The notes below the pieces were generated by a model, which had not been told where the DNA came from, searched no databases, and was given only the letters and a program-made list of their open reading frames with translations. Below, one piece after another: positions 45,305 through 55,720 of a stretch of DNA of 64,000 nt. The translations under genes and the position numbers were made by a program. Source of the DNA: Neurospora tetrasperma FGSC 2508 (Eukaryota; Ascomycota; Sordariomycetes; Sordariales; Sordariaceae); the NCBI RefSeq assembly GCF_000213175.1, contig NW_009799101.1, positions 208,501 through 272,500 on the forward strand, in the 5' to 3' direction. Numbering within the stretch: position 1 is the stretch's first letter; every line of letters starts with the position of its first letter.

Positions 45305-47157
45305 ATGGCTCTCACCGAGCTACTGGGATCCCTCCCGTTGGTCTCCAGCGGGATGTCCAAATTCCAAGTGGCCGCCATCTATCTTGCCATTGGCTTTGTC
45401 ACTTGGTACATCATCTCATCCTACACTGCCTGGTATCGGCTCAAGGCCTTTCCCGGTCCTCCCACCACTGGCTTTTCCAACCTTTGGGCTGCTAGAGCCA
45501 TCTGGACCGGCAAAGCACACAAGATCTTTCCCGCGACTCAAGAGAAATATGGCCCCATCACTCGCATTGGGCCCAACGCGCTCATGGTCTGCGACGCCGC
45601 TACCGTTGTCCACATCAACGGCGTCCGCGGCGGCTACGCTCGGCCAAAGGACTTTTACGACTGCATACGGATGGACCCCTGGGATCACACGGTCCTCTCC
45701 GAGAGCGACTCAGCCATGCACAACGAGCGCAAGACCAAGGTCTACGCAGGCTACCACGGCAAGGGCGAGATGGATATGGAAAAGGATGTCGACATGGTTG
45801 TTGCTGAGGCTGTCGAGCTTGTTCGCGAGAAGTACATGAACTCTGCAAGTGCCACTTCTGGACATGAATCCAAGCCCCCGCTGGACTATACCCGTATTGC
45901 TCGACACATTGCCGTCGACTCGGTCACGCAGACTGGGTTTGGCAAGGCTTGGGGTGATGTCCGCGAGGAAAAGGATCACTTTGGGTGGCTGGGCTTTGCG
46001 GATATGATAGTGGGGTATCTGCATAGTTTGGCCTACGTCCCTGCCATTAGCAAGATTGTGGTGTCAAAGCCTTTGATGGTCCTTCTCGGTCCGAAGCCAA
46101 CGGATAAGACGGGTATGGGTGCTTTTCTCGGGTGAGTCCCAAGTTCCCTTTCGTGAACTGCGTCAACGACTACTTGCTGATAGCTAATAACTCCCAGTCT
46201 CATCGAGCGAGAGGTAGCCAGACGCTACAAGGACGGCAGCGCAAAGGGCACGCCCCTCAAAGCCGACACCGGCCGCTCCAGCATGCTTGTACGTCTCCCC
46301 CCTTTCCCCCTTTCCCCCACCACTCCATGTCTCTCTCCCCAGAGACACTAACACATGCCCCAGGACGAATGGGTCAAAAACGGCATCTCCCAACGGACCG
46401 CCGTCCTCGAAGTCTCTGCTCAACTCCCCGCCGGCACCGACACCACCGCCTCCGCCCTCCAAGGCACCATGCTCTACCTCCTCTCCACTCCCCGCGCCTA
46501 CGTCCGCCTCAAATCCGAAATCTCCACCGCCCTCAACAGCGGCCTCATCTCCTCTTCTTCCATCATCACCGACCAAGAAGCCCGCAAGCTTCCCTACCTC
46601 CAAGCCGTCCTGCACGAAGCCATCCGCTTGATGCCCCCCCTCATGAACGGCTTTCCGCGCCAGGTGCCGCCAGAAGGAGACACCATTTGCGGTAAGTTCG
46701 TGCCGGGTGGTACGGACATTTTCATCAATTACGTGGGGATGTTAAGGGACAAGAGCGTGTTTGGTGAGGATGCGGATATCTTTAGGCCGGAGAGGTATTT
46801 GGAGGGTCATGGATCAGATGACGAGGAAAGGAGGAATCGCATGTTGAAGACGACGGATTTGGCGTTTTCGCATGGGCGGTGGCGGTGTTTGGGGCAGAGG
46901 CTGGCGTGGGTGCAGTTGCAGAAGGTTGTTGTTGAGGTGAGTCATCCTGCCACATATGATCCGATCATGATCAATGAATGGGAGGAGGAGGTTGTGGATG
47001 ATGATGAAAAGCTAACGAGAGACCAAAAAAAAAACAGTTTATGAGGAACTTTGATCTGCAGATTGTGGATCCGATGCATCCTTGTCATTTGAGGGGCTAT
47101 TGTACGCCCGAGATGGATGATTTGCTGGTGAGGGTTACTGAGGCAAAGTTGGATTAG
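45305..47157 (+). CDS. cytochrome P450 monooxygenase (pisatin-demethylase-like group)
   Basis: Four exons, join(45305..46131, 46198..46288, 46364..46936, 47038..47157), 536 residues; introns of 66, 75 and 101 nt. N-terminal membrane anchor at about 20-42 (VAAIYLAIGFVTWYIIS), then the proline hinge AFPGPP. I-helix oxygen-binding motif PAGTDTTAS (328-336), ExxR in LHEAIRLMPP, PERF-like FRPERYL, and the heme loop FSHGRWRCLGQRLA with ligand Cys481. The overall pattern (GPITRIGPN, GGYARPKDFYD) is that of the pisatin demethylase/benzoate 4-hydroxylase-like fungal P450s. It should sit in the endoplasmic reticulum and need a P450 reductase. It probably works with the diverging acyltransferase on one metabolite; the substrate is not known. 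Confidence 0.9.
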
Positions 47158-48011
47158 GTAGTTTGTTCAGGAAATTTGAGACAAGAAAAGACGGATGTGG
47201 GAAGGAATTTGGACCCGATGGCTTGTAGGTTGATAATCTCTGGGCATTAACAAGCTATTTCGGTCCAGGCTGTCCTGTTGCCAGGTAGTAATAATGGGTT
47301 ACTCCTTTTGGCGTTGCTTCTTGTCGTCACGAACATGTTTTGCGTATTTGTCCCATCCGCATTACATCATCGTATCAAAAAGTTGTGCTTGCCTCTCAAC
47401 TTCCTTATCGTTTGTTTCATGTCTAGGGTTTCTTTGTTACACACTACACTCAACGTGGTAATCACTCAAAGAGGCGCTTGCCGTAGGTCGACAAAGAACT
47501 TCATTGTATGGAAACATCAATACCTCTACACTGTGCAGTTTCACAACATCATCACCAGAGAAGCACACCTTTGCAACCAACCTATAAGTAAACGTGATTG
47601 ATGAACTGCAAGCATCGATACCAAGTAGTGGTTTCTCACAATTGCCGATGTCGGTTGCTGCATGTTGTGCACGATTCTAGTGACTGTATCTGTTCGGCGT
47701 TGTAAGCTATCGATACATCGTCCATACCGAACTTACGGTAATAATCATATACGCGTATCACATCATGGGCACTCTGTGGACACTCGCCGATAAAGACACC
47801 ATTAGCACATCCTTTGCACAAGCACTTGGACAAAACGCTTTGATGGAGGGATTTGGGTTTTATCTGTTTTCCCCTTGTTTTGTTCAGGATTTTCTTGTTT
47901 CTATACACCGCGGCACCATGGCCGCGCATTCCTCCTCGCTACATGCGTGCCGACCAACAGCTCCTCTCCTGACTCCTGACTACTGGTCCATACTATACCA
48001 AACAACGTCCC
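47158..48011. other. intergenic region, convergent gene ends
   Basis: No gene supported. One TACCTCTA copy at 47521. A 97-codon minus-strand frame (47636-47929) with several cysteines has no other sign of being a gene. Confidence 0.35.
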
Positions 48012-49507
48012 TTACTGAGCCTCAAGATCATTGCTCCTGTTGGTACAAGAGCGACCGCCCCACAAGAACCAAAGGGGGTTCGAAAAAATGCCGAACACTC
48101 GCGAGAACACGCGGAGGAAGAAATTGCTGGCTTTGAAAGGGAATCCGGCCATGAAGTTGATGATACCAAATGTGCCTGATGAGAAGAGTACATTAGTAAA
48201 GAGATCCCAAATGCAGAACAACCAATGATTGAGGGGATGCATACCTTGAGAGAGTTTTGACACCAGACGTTCCGGCTCGATGCTCCTGGAGGGAGCGCGA
48301 CGATCCGCAAACCACGGATGAGCCATAATCTCGGCCGTGCTCACCCGATCCTCTGGCATCCACTTGAAGATACTGAATACCAAATCCCGAAACGAGTCAA
48401 CATCACCGACCGTCTTCTTTGGCGCTTGACCACCACCCAGCGCAAGTTCAACGAGCGTGTCAGCATCTGTGTCTCCATAAGCCGGTAACCTCGTCTTATC
48501 CTTCGCCCACTGCCTCTCGATGTTGGCCGCCATTTCCTCAGTTTGTGACTGATGCAGGCCTATCGCCATCTCGCGGCTGAGCGGATCCTCGTGACCACAG
48601 TGATTCTTGATTGCAGTTTTTCTGGCTTTCCAACGCTTGACCGAAAATGTCAACGGGCTCAACACCTTCTCGCCTAGATCCGGGTCCGTCACCATATCGA
48701 CAGCTACCAGTGCACTGTGCCATGGACGAGACTTCTCTCTATACCACTTCCTGAGTGCCGTGCGAAACGGCTCCGGGATGGGACCGACGACCATCTCCAT
48801 GTCGTCGACCACAGCGAGCAAGTCATCTGGAGACTTGTCGAAGGGGAGGTAGCCGAGTGCGAGCTCGGCGAACGTGACACCAAGAGCCCAGATATCACTA
48901 TGTGGTCCCAGCTTGATGGTCACCTCCTCTTTTCCTTCTCCGTTCTTGCGCGTGATTGACTCCTCTGGCGGCGCATAGTTGAGTGGGATGCCAGTGCCCT
49001 TGACAGGTGGCTTGTCGACGGGATAGGACACTCCGAAATCGATGATGGCCACCTTGGATGAACACCATCCTCCTTCGATCAACTTGGCCATGTTCGCCTG
49101 TCCAATAAAATACCGCGGGAGGCCCTTTGGCCATTCCTTCTCTTTCATGTCTCTCTTCGTGGTGTTGGCGGGTGGAATCCTAGAAAGCTTCGCTATCTGC
49201 ACGCCTCCGAGTGCCGCCACCAGTTCGTCATCCCCCATTTTCTCTACCTCCTCTGTCAGGCAAAAGAGAATGTTGGCCGGCCTGAAGTCGCCGTGACACA
49301 GCCCCTTTTGGTGTAAAAAATGCAACGCCTGAACAAGCTGGAAACACACATGTTTGACCAGATCCGTGACATGTCCGTAAAATGCGCAAAAGGAGCCGAG
49401 GTTGGGACCGAGACAAGGGGTAATGAAGCAGAGGTGCGTGCCGTTGGGCTGATAGGGGAGCCAGAAGTGCTCTGTCGGTAAAGTAATGTAGTATTTGCTG
49501 AGAAGGT
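48012..49507 (-). pseudogene. C-terminal half of a split protein kinase gene (SRPK-like)
   Basis: The frame enters from the repeat border at 49507 and runs to a stop at 48012. It starts LSKYYITLPTEHFWL, then the hinge region THLCFITPCLGP. Catalytic loop CHGDFRPANILF (HGD in place of HRD), DFG as AIIDFG, APE-like YAPPE, and DIWALG follow. A 69-nt intron (48176..48244, donor GTATGC, branch TACTAAT, acceptor TCAG) precedes a hydrophobic C-terminal tail. Missing are the glycine loop and catalytic lysine, which are encoded by the plus-strand fragment ending at 53324. The 7 bp accttct (minus strand, 49507-49501) is shared with that fragment's end, and the frames agree across it. The layout resembles SRPK-type kinases. 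With its front half inverted away, this piece cannot make a working kinase. Confidence 0.85.
49501..49507 (-). repeat. one copy of 7-bp duplication at the kinase break
   Basis: accttct on the minus strand, directly beside the left A+T-rich repeat. The same 7 bp lies at 53318..53324 at the end of the kinase's N-terminal half. Best read as the target-site duplication of the inserted element. Confidence 0.7.
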
Positions 49508-50682
49508 ATATATTAATTCTTTATTAATGCAATTTATAGCTTTATAAGATAGGATATAGGTTTTATTGTTTATGTTGCGTAGAAGAAAGCGCTATATAAA
49601 ATTCAATAGGGTACTGTATAAAAAGTATATATTGTACGAATATAACCGCAATTTGAATTTAAATACTAAAATACTCGCTCTAAAAAGGAAGGTGTATATT
49701 AGATATAGGTTAAAAGGAATAAGTAAATTATTATATAATATTAGGCTTATATTTAGTTTATAAAATAGGGTTAATTGCTAATATTTTATAATAAACTATA
49801 AATGATATAAATATTAATATTTTCTAATAAAAAGAAGCAATAGATATTTAATTATTTCTAATTAATTCTATATTTGGCTGTTGTATAACCGGAAATTTCC
49901 TTTTCTACTATCGTTATACTATTAGAAATAATAGTTATTCTTATACTTAACGGTTGTAATATACTAAGAATTATATTTGAAATTCATATATTTAGAAGGT
50001 ATTATAAAAACGAAATTATAAATTTATAATATTATTAAATCTATTTAAATACGAATTTGAAGAAAAGAGAATAATCCTTCTCCTTCTCCTATCGTACTAA
50101 ATTAATCCCTATAATGCTATATAAAAGTCGGCCGTCAATTCCAAACTATAATATTAAAATACAGAATACTTAATATTAATATAAATAAAACTTTCCGAAT
50201 ATTTAAATATAAAATACTTATTAATATAAGGACTATCAATATATTAATAGGTTATAGAATATTAAAATTTGAAAACTTAAGTACTATTACGATTAAATTT
50301 TAATTAACCTCCTTTATTTAATCAATTATTGAACGAAATTGATTTAATTTCTTAAATTAGAAATATTTAATAAAAAGAAATACTAAATTAATAATTTACT
50401 TACTAAATTTTTTTATAAATATTAGTTGTAAACTATTATTCCTCTAAAGCTGGCGGTTCTCCAGGCTTGGGATATTAACGCTTCGTCGCGTCCGCTAAAT
50501 AGCTATAATACTACTTATTTAAATTTTCCTTATTATATTAGACCTTCTCAAAGTAAATATAATTTTAGAAAAGAAACTCTTCGCCTTACTATCCCTATTA
50601 CTTACCTACGTACAAAGTAATATAGGAGTCTACTTCTATAATTATATTTTACTATCGGCTAGTCCAGCCGTTAGTATATCTT
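49508..50682 (-). mobile_element. left copy of 1.2 kb RIP-mutated repeat
   Basis: 1175 bp, extremely A+T-rich, without open frames. It is an inverted copy of 53325..54551: its outer end ATATATTAATTCTTTATT and inner end AGTATATCTT match the complement of the right copy, as do long blocks between (for example TTGTACGAATATAACCGCAA in both). The many differences are mostly C/T and G/A, as expected of RIP. The kind of element cannot be told; there are no clear inverted ends or coding motifs. Confidence 0.8.
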
Positions 50683-50705
50683 AGCACCGTCCCCAGCTCG
50701 TTATA

Positions 50706-51095
50706 CTAGTTCTGAGTGCAGTGGGGATCGGCCCGCACCACAGCGTAGTCGTAGTTCAAGTTGCGAAGGCGGTCCCGGATGATGGACTGTAATTGGCTGA
50801 ATTGTGCTCCCTGCTCGTCTTTAAAGGTCCTGGTTGGGTTCTGGATCCATATAATGTTTGGATCCTGTTCAAACCCGTAATCCTGCGGGCTGAAGATTGA
50901 TCGGGCTTCATGACTGTCGGCGAAGCCCACATCTTTTTTTTGCAGGATGCTGCGAAGGTCAATCCCGTTACCTTCGAGCGTATCACCAGGTGTAAACCTA
51001 ACGTGGCTGTTGGGTTTCAGCTCGCGGGCACGACGCCAAGAGTCCTGACCTGGAACCTTTCCGTTCTTGAGTGTCCACGGACCGGTGGGTGGCAT
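50706..51095 (-). CDS. hypothetical protein, small
   Basis: 129 codons with start, MPPTGPWTLKNGKVPGQDSW, and stop 24 bp before the left A+T-rich repeat. Composition is normal for a soluble protein (GNGIDLRSIL, DPNIIWIQNPTRTF, IIRDRLRNLNYDYAVV), with no signal peptide or membrane segment. I do not recognise it. It lies inside the inverted segment together with the kinase's front half. Its 3' end may have been trimmed by the neighbouring repeat, so the protein may once have been longer. Confidence 0.45.
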   Translation of the reverse strand: MPPTGPWTLKNGKVPGQDSWRRARELKPNSHVRFTPGDTLEGNGIDLRSILQKKDVGFADSHEARSIFSPQDYGFEQDPNIIWIQNPTRTFKDEQGAQFSQLQSIIRDRLRNLNYDYAVVRADPHCTQN

Positions 51096-52752
51096 TGTGG
51101 ATTAGGCGAGGTGTGGTTGACTTTCGTAAGGCCTTGGGGCGGATGTGTGACTTTGAGGTCGAGAATATGTGTCGGTTGCTGAATGGGGTTTGTAGTTGTT
51201 GTTGAAGATGAAGACGAAGAGGGCCGAAAAGGAAAGCGAAGAATGTCGAAGAGGTCGAGGAAGAAGGTCGCAGAGGAAGACGTATTGTAGAAGACTGAGA
51301 CGACGAATGTCGAAAAGAAAGACGAAGGAGGTTGAAGACGAAGACGAGAAATGTCTAGCTTGGTTGATATCTGAGGCTTGGAGGCGCTTTGAGGTCGCAG
51401 ATATTCTGGGAGGCTTCTGCTGATGGTCGAAGGCTGGAGGAGAAAGGGTGTTTTGGGAAGAAGTGGGAGAGCGTTGAGAGCAGGCTTTTATCCTGTAGCG
51501 GGAATGAATATTTGTTTCCTGGAACCTGTGGTCAATTCACCTGGAGTATAGGAGTGAATTGCGTGGGTTGACAGGTTGGTGTAGTAAACCTTGGTGTTGC
51601 TCAGGCAACACATCTGACCTTGACGGGACAGAACCTTGAATCTGAGCCTGCTCCATCAAGGCCCGTAGACGCCGGGCTGGTGACATGAAGAATAGCAGAT
51701 CAAAGAGCTGGCAGAGTGAAGAATGTCGCATCTTAGGCCGGTGATGGTGAAGGGACTGGCAAAGGTTCTTCACCTGCGCAACGGCGATTCTATCTTCACG
51801 GTCCATGTTCAACCGAGAATGAGGAGTAAATTCATGAAAGTGACACAGAAATATAGCAGAGAGATATATGATGCGCAGCCAAGAGAACACTGCTCTAGAA
51901 AGCTCCTTGGGGGTATCTGGCAGGGGACTGTGTTGGATATTATATCAGATTTGATGTGTAGTTTGCATGTAATGTTTGTGATGGTGTGCTTACCAGAAAA
52001 CTGGACATGTTTTCCATGTTCGGAATTTCTGGCAACAGACAAAAAACATGCTGGATTGAATCACGCTGGGCCATTGACAATCGTGTATTATATGTCCGTA
52101 TAGTCGCAACGCCACCGTCAGAAAGGAAGTTTAGTAGGAGGTGATTCCAGTAGTCATGACAGGTATCACGGCAGACGTCGAGCGTGAGAATGCCAACACG
52201 AAGCATCTGATGGCGGGGATGACTGTGATACAGTGGATTTATTGTAGCAAATTCGAGGGGATGGATAACGTGATGAGACCACGCAGACTGGCGATAGACA
52301 GGAAGGAGTCACGGACACGACCATCCGGTTACCGACCCTTCTGGAGGATTGGACGTTCCTGCCTCCCAAGGTTCAACAAAGAATTGACTTGAGACTGGAT
52401 GGTACGTACTGGCCTGAGCCTCAATTCTCTCCAGCCACAGAGTGCAAACAGTTTGCTTGTCAGAAAGCCACGGCACATGCTTTGTTCGCCGAACACCAAA
52501 CCTTGGCACAAACAACAAACGAAGTGGCCCGTGAATGTTGAGACTGTTCACCTGAAATCTGCCCCGTCCAGGTCGCAGCCAGTCTCCACCATCGCCATTG
52601 GCGACTGCCGACGCTTTGCTATTTGACCAATTCGTTTTGTAGAAGCCAATCTCGACCACTTCCTGCCACCTGCATTTCTTGACAAGCCAACAGAAGTCGC
52701 CGCAGCATCATCGCAGGCACGCATCGCAACTACCATCACAAGCATCGACAAG
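51096..52752. other. intergenic region inside the inverted segment
   Basis: No gene supported. GA-rich block at 51215-51355. The right part should be the old promoter and leader of the kinase. Confidence 0.35.
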
Positions 52753-53324
52753 ATGGTGAAGGACACGATGGAAAACGACAAGAAAACACAAGTTATCGCC
52801 AGCGATCCAATTGCCCCTCCTCCCGCGCCGTCGCCCCCCAGAAACGGCAACACCTCCTTCGTCGCCATGCCCGACGACTGTCCTCCAGAGTGCCCACAAG
52901 AAGACCATGTCAAGGTGGATGACGAAGCCCACGAAGATGTCGACGACGACACCAAGTCCGACTCATCAGAGCTAGAATACTTTGACTTGGACAGCGACCA
53001 CCTCACTACTCCCATTGAGTCTCTTGACGACTATGGCCCCGGCGGCTTTCACCCCGTTCACCTGGGCGACACCCTCGGTCCCCTCTCTGACCCGTCACGT
53101 TTTCGCGTCCTTCACAAGCTCGGTCGTGGCGGCTATGGCACCGTCTGGCTCTGTCGCGATACCAAAGACGGCAAGCCGAAAGCGCTCAAGATTCTTTCAG
53201 CTGACGCATCGGAAAAAGCGGCGAAGGAGTGCCCCGACTTAAAAGCCCTACAACTTCTCACTCGTGCCGACTCCTACGACACGAACCTTTCCCCTCAAGC
53301 TCACGCAATTGCCGAAGACCTTCT
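52753..53324 (+). pseudogene. N-terminal half of a split protein kinase gene (SRPK-like)
   Basis: Intact frame from ATG 52753 for about 190 codons, then into the right A+T-rich repeat. After a Pro- and Asp/Glu-rich leader it has SRFRVLHKLGRGGYGTVWL (the ATP-binding glycine loop, about residues 115-133), PKALKIL (catalytic-lysine strand) and KECPDLKALQLLTRADS. Coding ends in AHAIAEDLL at the 7 bp accttct (53318..53324). The missing remainder begins at the same 7 bp on the opposite strand at 49507. LGRGGYGTVWL and the EYFDLDSD lead-in fit SRPK-like kinases. A protein made here would lack all catalytic-loop residues. Confidence 0.85.
53318..53324 (+). repeat. second copy of 7-bp duplication at the kinase break
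   Basis: accttct, identical to the 7 bp at 49507-49501 on the minus strand. It joins the kinase N-terminal half to the right repeat copy. Confidence 0.7.
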
Positions 53325-54551
53325 AAGATATACTAACGGCTAGACTGGCCGATAGTAAAATATAATTATAGAAGTAGACCCCTACATTACCTTGTACGTA
53401 GGTAAACAACGGGGATAGCGAGGCGAAGAACTTCTTCTCTAAGGTTATATTTACTTTAAGAAAGTCTAATATAATAAGGAAGACCCAAATAAGTAGTACT
53501 ATAGCTATTTAGCAGATACAACGAAGCGTTAATATTCCAAGCCCAGAAAGCCGCCGGCTTTAGAGGAATAATAGTTTATAATTAATATTTATAAAAAAAC
53601 TTAGTAAATAAATTATTAATTTAATATTTCTCTTTATCGAATATTTTTAATTTAATGAATTAGGTCGGTTTTATTTAATAATTAATCAAATAGAGGAGGT
53701 TAATCGGAATTCAGTCGTAATAATACTTAGGTTCTTAAGTTTTAATATTCTATAACTTATTAATATATTAATAATCCTAAAATCGATAGGTATTTTATAT
53801 TTAGGCATTTAAAAAGTATTTATTTATATTAATATTAAATATTCTATACCTTAATATTATAGTTCGGAATTAATAGCCGACTTTTATATAGTATTATAGG
53901 AATTAATCTAATATAATAGAAAAAAGAGAAGGATTATTTTCTTTCCTTTAAATTTATATCTAAATAGACTTAATAAATTAAATATTATAATTCTATAATT
54001 AAATAGTATAAAACTTAAACTTAGTAATACTATATATTTATAATTTTATTTCTATAATACTTTTTAAATATATGAACTTCAAATATAGTTTTTAGTATAT
54101 TATAACTATTAAGTATAAAAATAATTATTATTTCTAATAGTATAACGATAATAGAAAAGGAAATTTCCGGTTATATAATAATTAAGTATAGAGCTAATTG
54201 GAAATAATCAAATATCTATCGCCTCTTTTTATCAAAAGATATTAATATTTATATCGCTTATAGTCTATTATAAAATATTAATAATTGACCTTATTTTATG
54301 AACTAAATACAAACTTAATATTATATAATAATCTACTTATTCCTTTTAACCTATATTTAATATATACTTTCCTTTTTAAAACGAATATCTTAGTATTTAA
54401 ATTTAAATTGCGGTTATATTCGTACAATCTATACTTTCTATATAATACCCTATTGAATTTTATATAATGCTTTCTTCTATGTAATATAAATAATAAAACC
54501 TACATCCTATCCTATAAAGCCATAAACTACATTAATAAAGAATTAATATAT
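53325..54551 (+). mobile_element. right copy of 1.2 kb RIP-mutated repeat
   Basis: 1227 bp, A+T-rich, no open frames; the inverted partner of 49508..50682. It begins AAGATATACTAACGGCT and ends AATTAATATAT. Differences from the left copy are mostly transitions and small gaps. Same unknown family. Confidence 0.8.
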
Positions 54552-55098
54552 ACCTAATAAGCTGGTACGAAAGGAGAAGGGACAGACTGAAAGATCTAGA
54601 TACAAGTGTCAAAAGATAAAGAACTATAGGCCTCCATTCTGCCAGCGTGCCCAGCGTGCCCAGCGTGCTCAGCGTACCGGTAGGGGGCGGGCGGATTACG
54701 GCACGGGCCATTAAGAATTCCTCTCTAGCTAGTGTACACCAACACCAACGGCGCATTCTCTCGCAAACCGTCCTTGTATACAATAGCAGACCCTTACAGC
54801 TTGCTTGTACTGAGCAATGGACCCTTTACATCGTACAGAGGCCGATAAAATGTCAATGTCTCTCATTGGAACTGGGTGGTACCTTAGTTGGCGAGTGTAG
54901 GTACCGACCTCTATGTACCGCATTGCAAATCGGCGATCCACCGCCAAGAACCTGCCCTCCACTACCTTACCCACCACTCCTCCACCACACACTTCACAGC
55001 TGCACTTGATCGCGATAGCAACTTGATAAATCCCTCATCCAACCTCCCTCCTCCAACACCAGCAACAACAACAAAAACTTGCTTCATCAATCAAAACA
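54552..55098. other. intergenic region upstream of tRNA-Asn
   Basis: Normal base composition returns here. A short GTGCCCAGC tandem repeat lies near 54646-54676. No gene seen. Confidence 0.4.
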
Positions 55099-55172
55099 TC
55101 CCTCGTGGCGCAATTGGCTAGCGCGTCAGACTGTTAATCTGGAGGCTGTAAGTTCGATCCTTACCGAGGGAG
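55099..55172 (+). tRNA. tRNA-Asn (anticodon GTT)
   Basis: 74 nt, no intron. Acceptor arms TCCCTCG/CGAGGGA plus discriminator G, D arm GGCGCAATTGGCTAGCGC, anticodon loop CTGTTAA, T arm TAAG-TTCGATC-CTTA. T-run terminator about 20 bp downstream. Confidence 0.95.
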
Positions 55173-55720
55173 TTTGATACCTTCTATTTTTTCCGTTTTC
55201 CTCTTTTTTTTAATTCTTCTTCTTGCATTATGCCGCGAGGTACCTGGTGCGGTCGATGGTTCTGATATGTGGGAAGAGAAGGGAAGGGAAGGAGAATATT
55301 TGTAGGTCTATACTTGCTGTACTTGCTGTACTTCGAGTCTCGAGATTTAAAGGGACTAGATAAGCAAAGAAAGGAATGAAGGAAGGAAAGAAAAAAGAAT
55401 CAAAGAGGCCAGTTTACCAACACAATCAACAGCTCTTTCCACAGTAAACACGAGCAAAAGATCAATCCAAGAAATAGCTTAACGAGAAATAGCTTAACGA
55501 GAAATCCCGAAACTCCCACGGTCCCTAATTGCAGTGATATCCAAAACCCTTCCTAACAAGGAAACCCAATCGCTTTATATCGTTACCGACCTAACCCGCC
55601 CTAACCTGTTCTCAGAAATCCATATCACCCGTCATCACCATGTTTCGTATTGTTTCAAATCCCGCCTTCATAACATCATGACCAACACCAAATTCGATCC
55701 ATCCCCATCTCATCTCATCA
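55173..55720. other. intergenic region, tRNA-Asn to caspase-like gene
   Basis: T-run after the tRNA, a repeated GAAATAGCTTAACGA unit (about 55470-55505), then the 3' flank of the next minus-strand gene. No gene seen. Confidence 0.4.

Noticed and set aside
47636-47929. Cysteine-containing 97-codon minus-strand frame
   Set aside because: No recognised motif spacing, no neighbour support; could be chance between converging genes.
51723-52103. 126-codon plus-strand frame in the inverted segment
   Set aside because: Overlapping frames of similar length on the other strand and no recognisable features.
49508-54551. The two inverted A+T-rich copies as terminal repeats of one 5 kb transposon
   Set aside because: A kinase front half lies between them and its missing remainder lies outside, with the same 7 bp at both breaks. 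Insertion plus inversion explains this; a single composite transposon does not.
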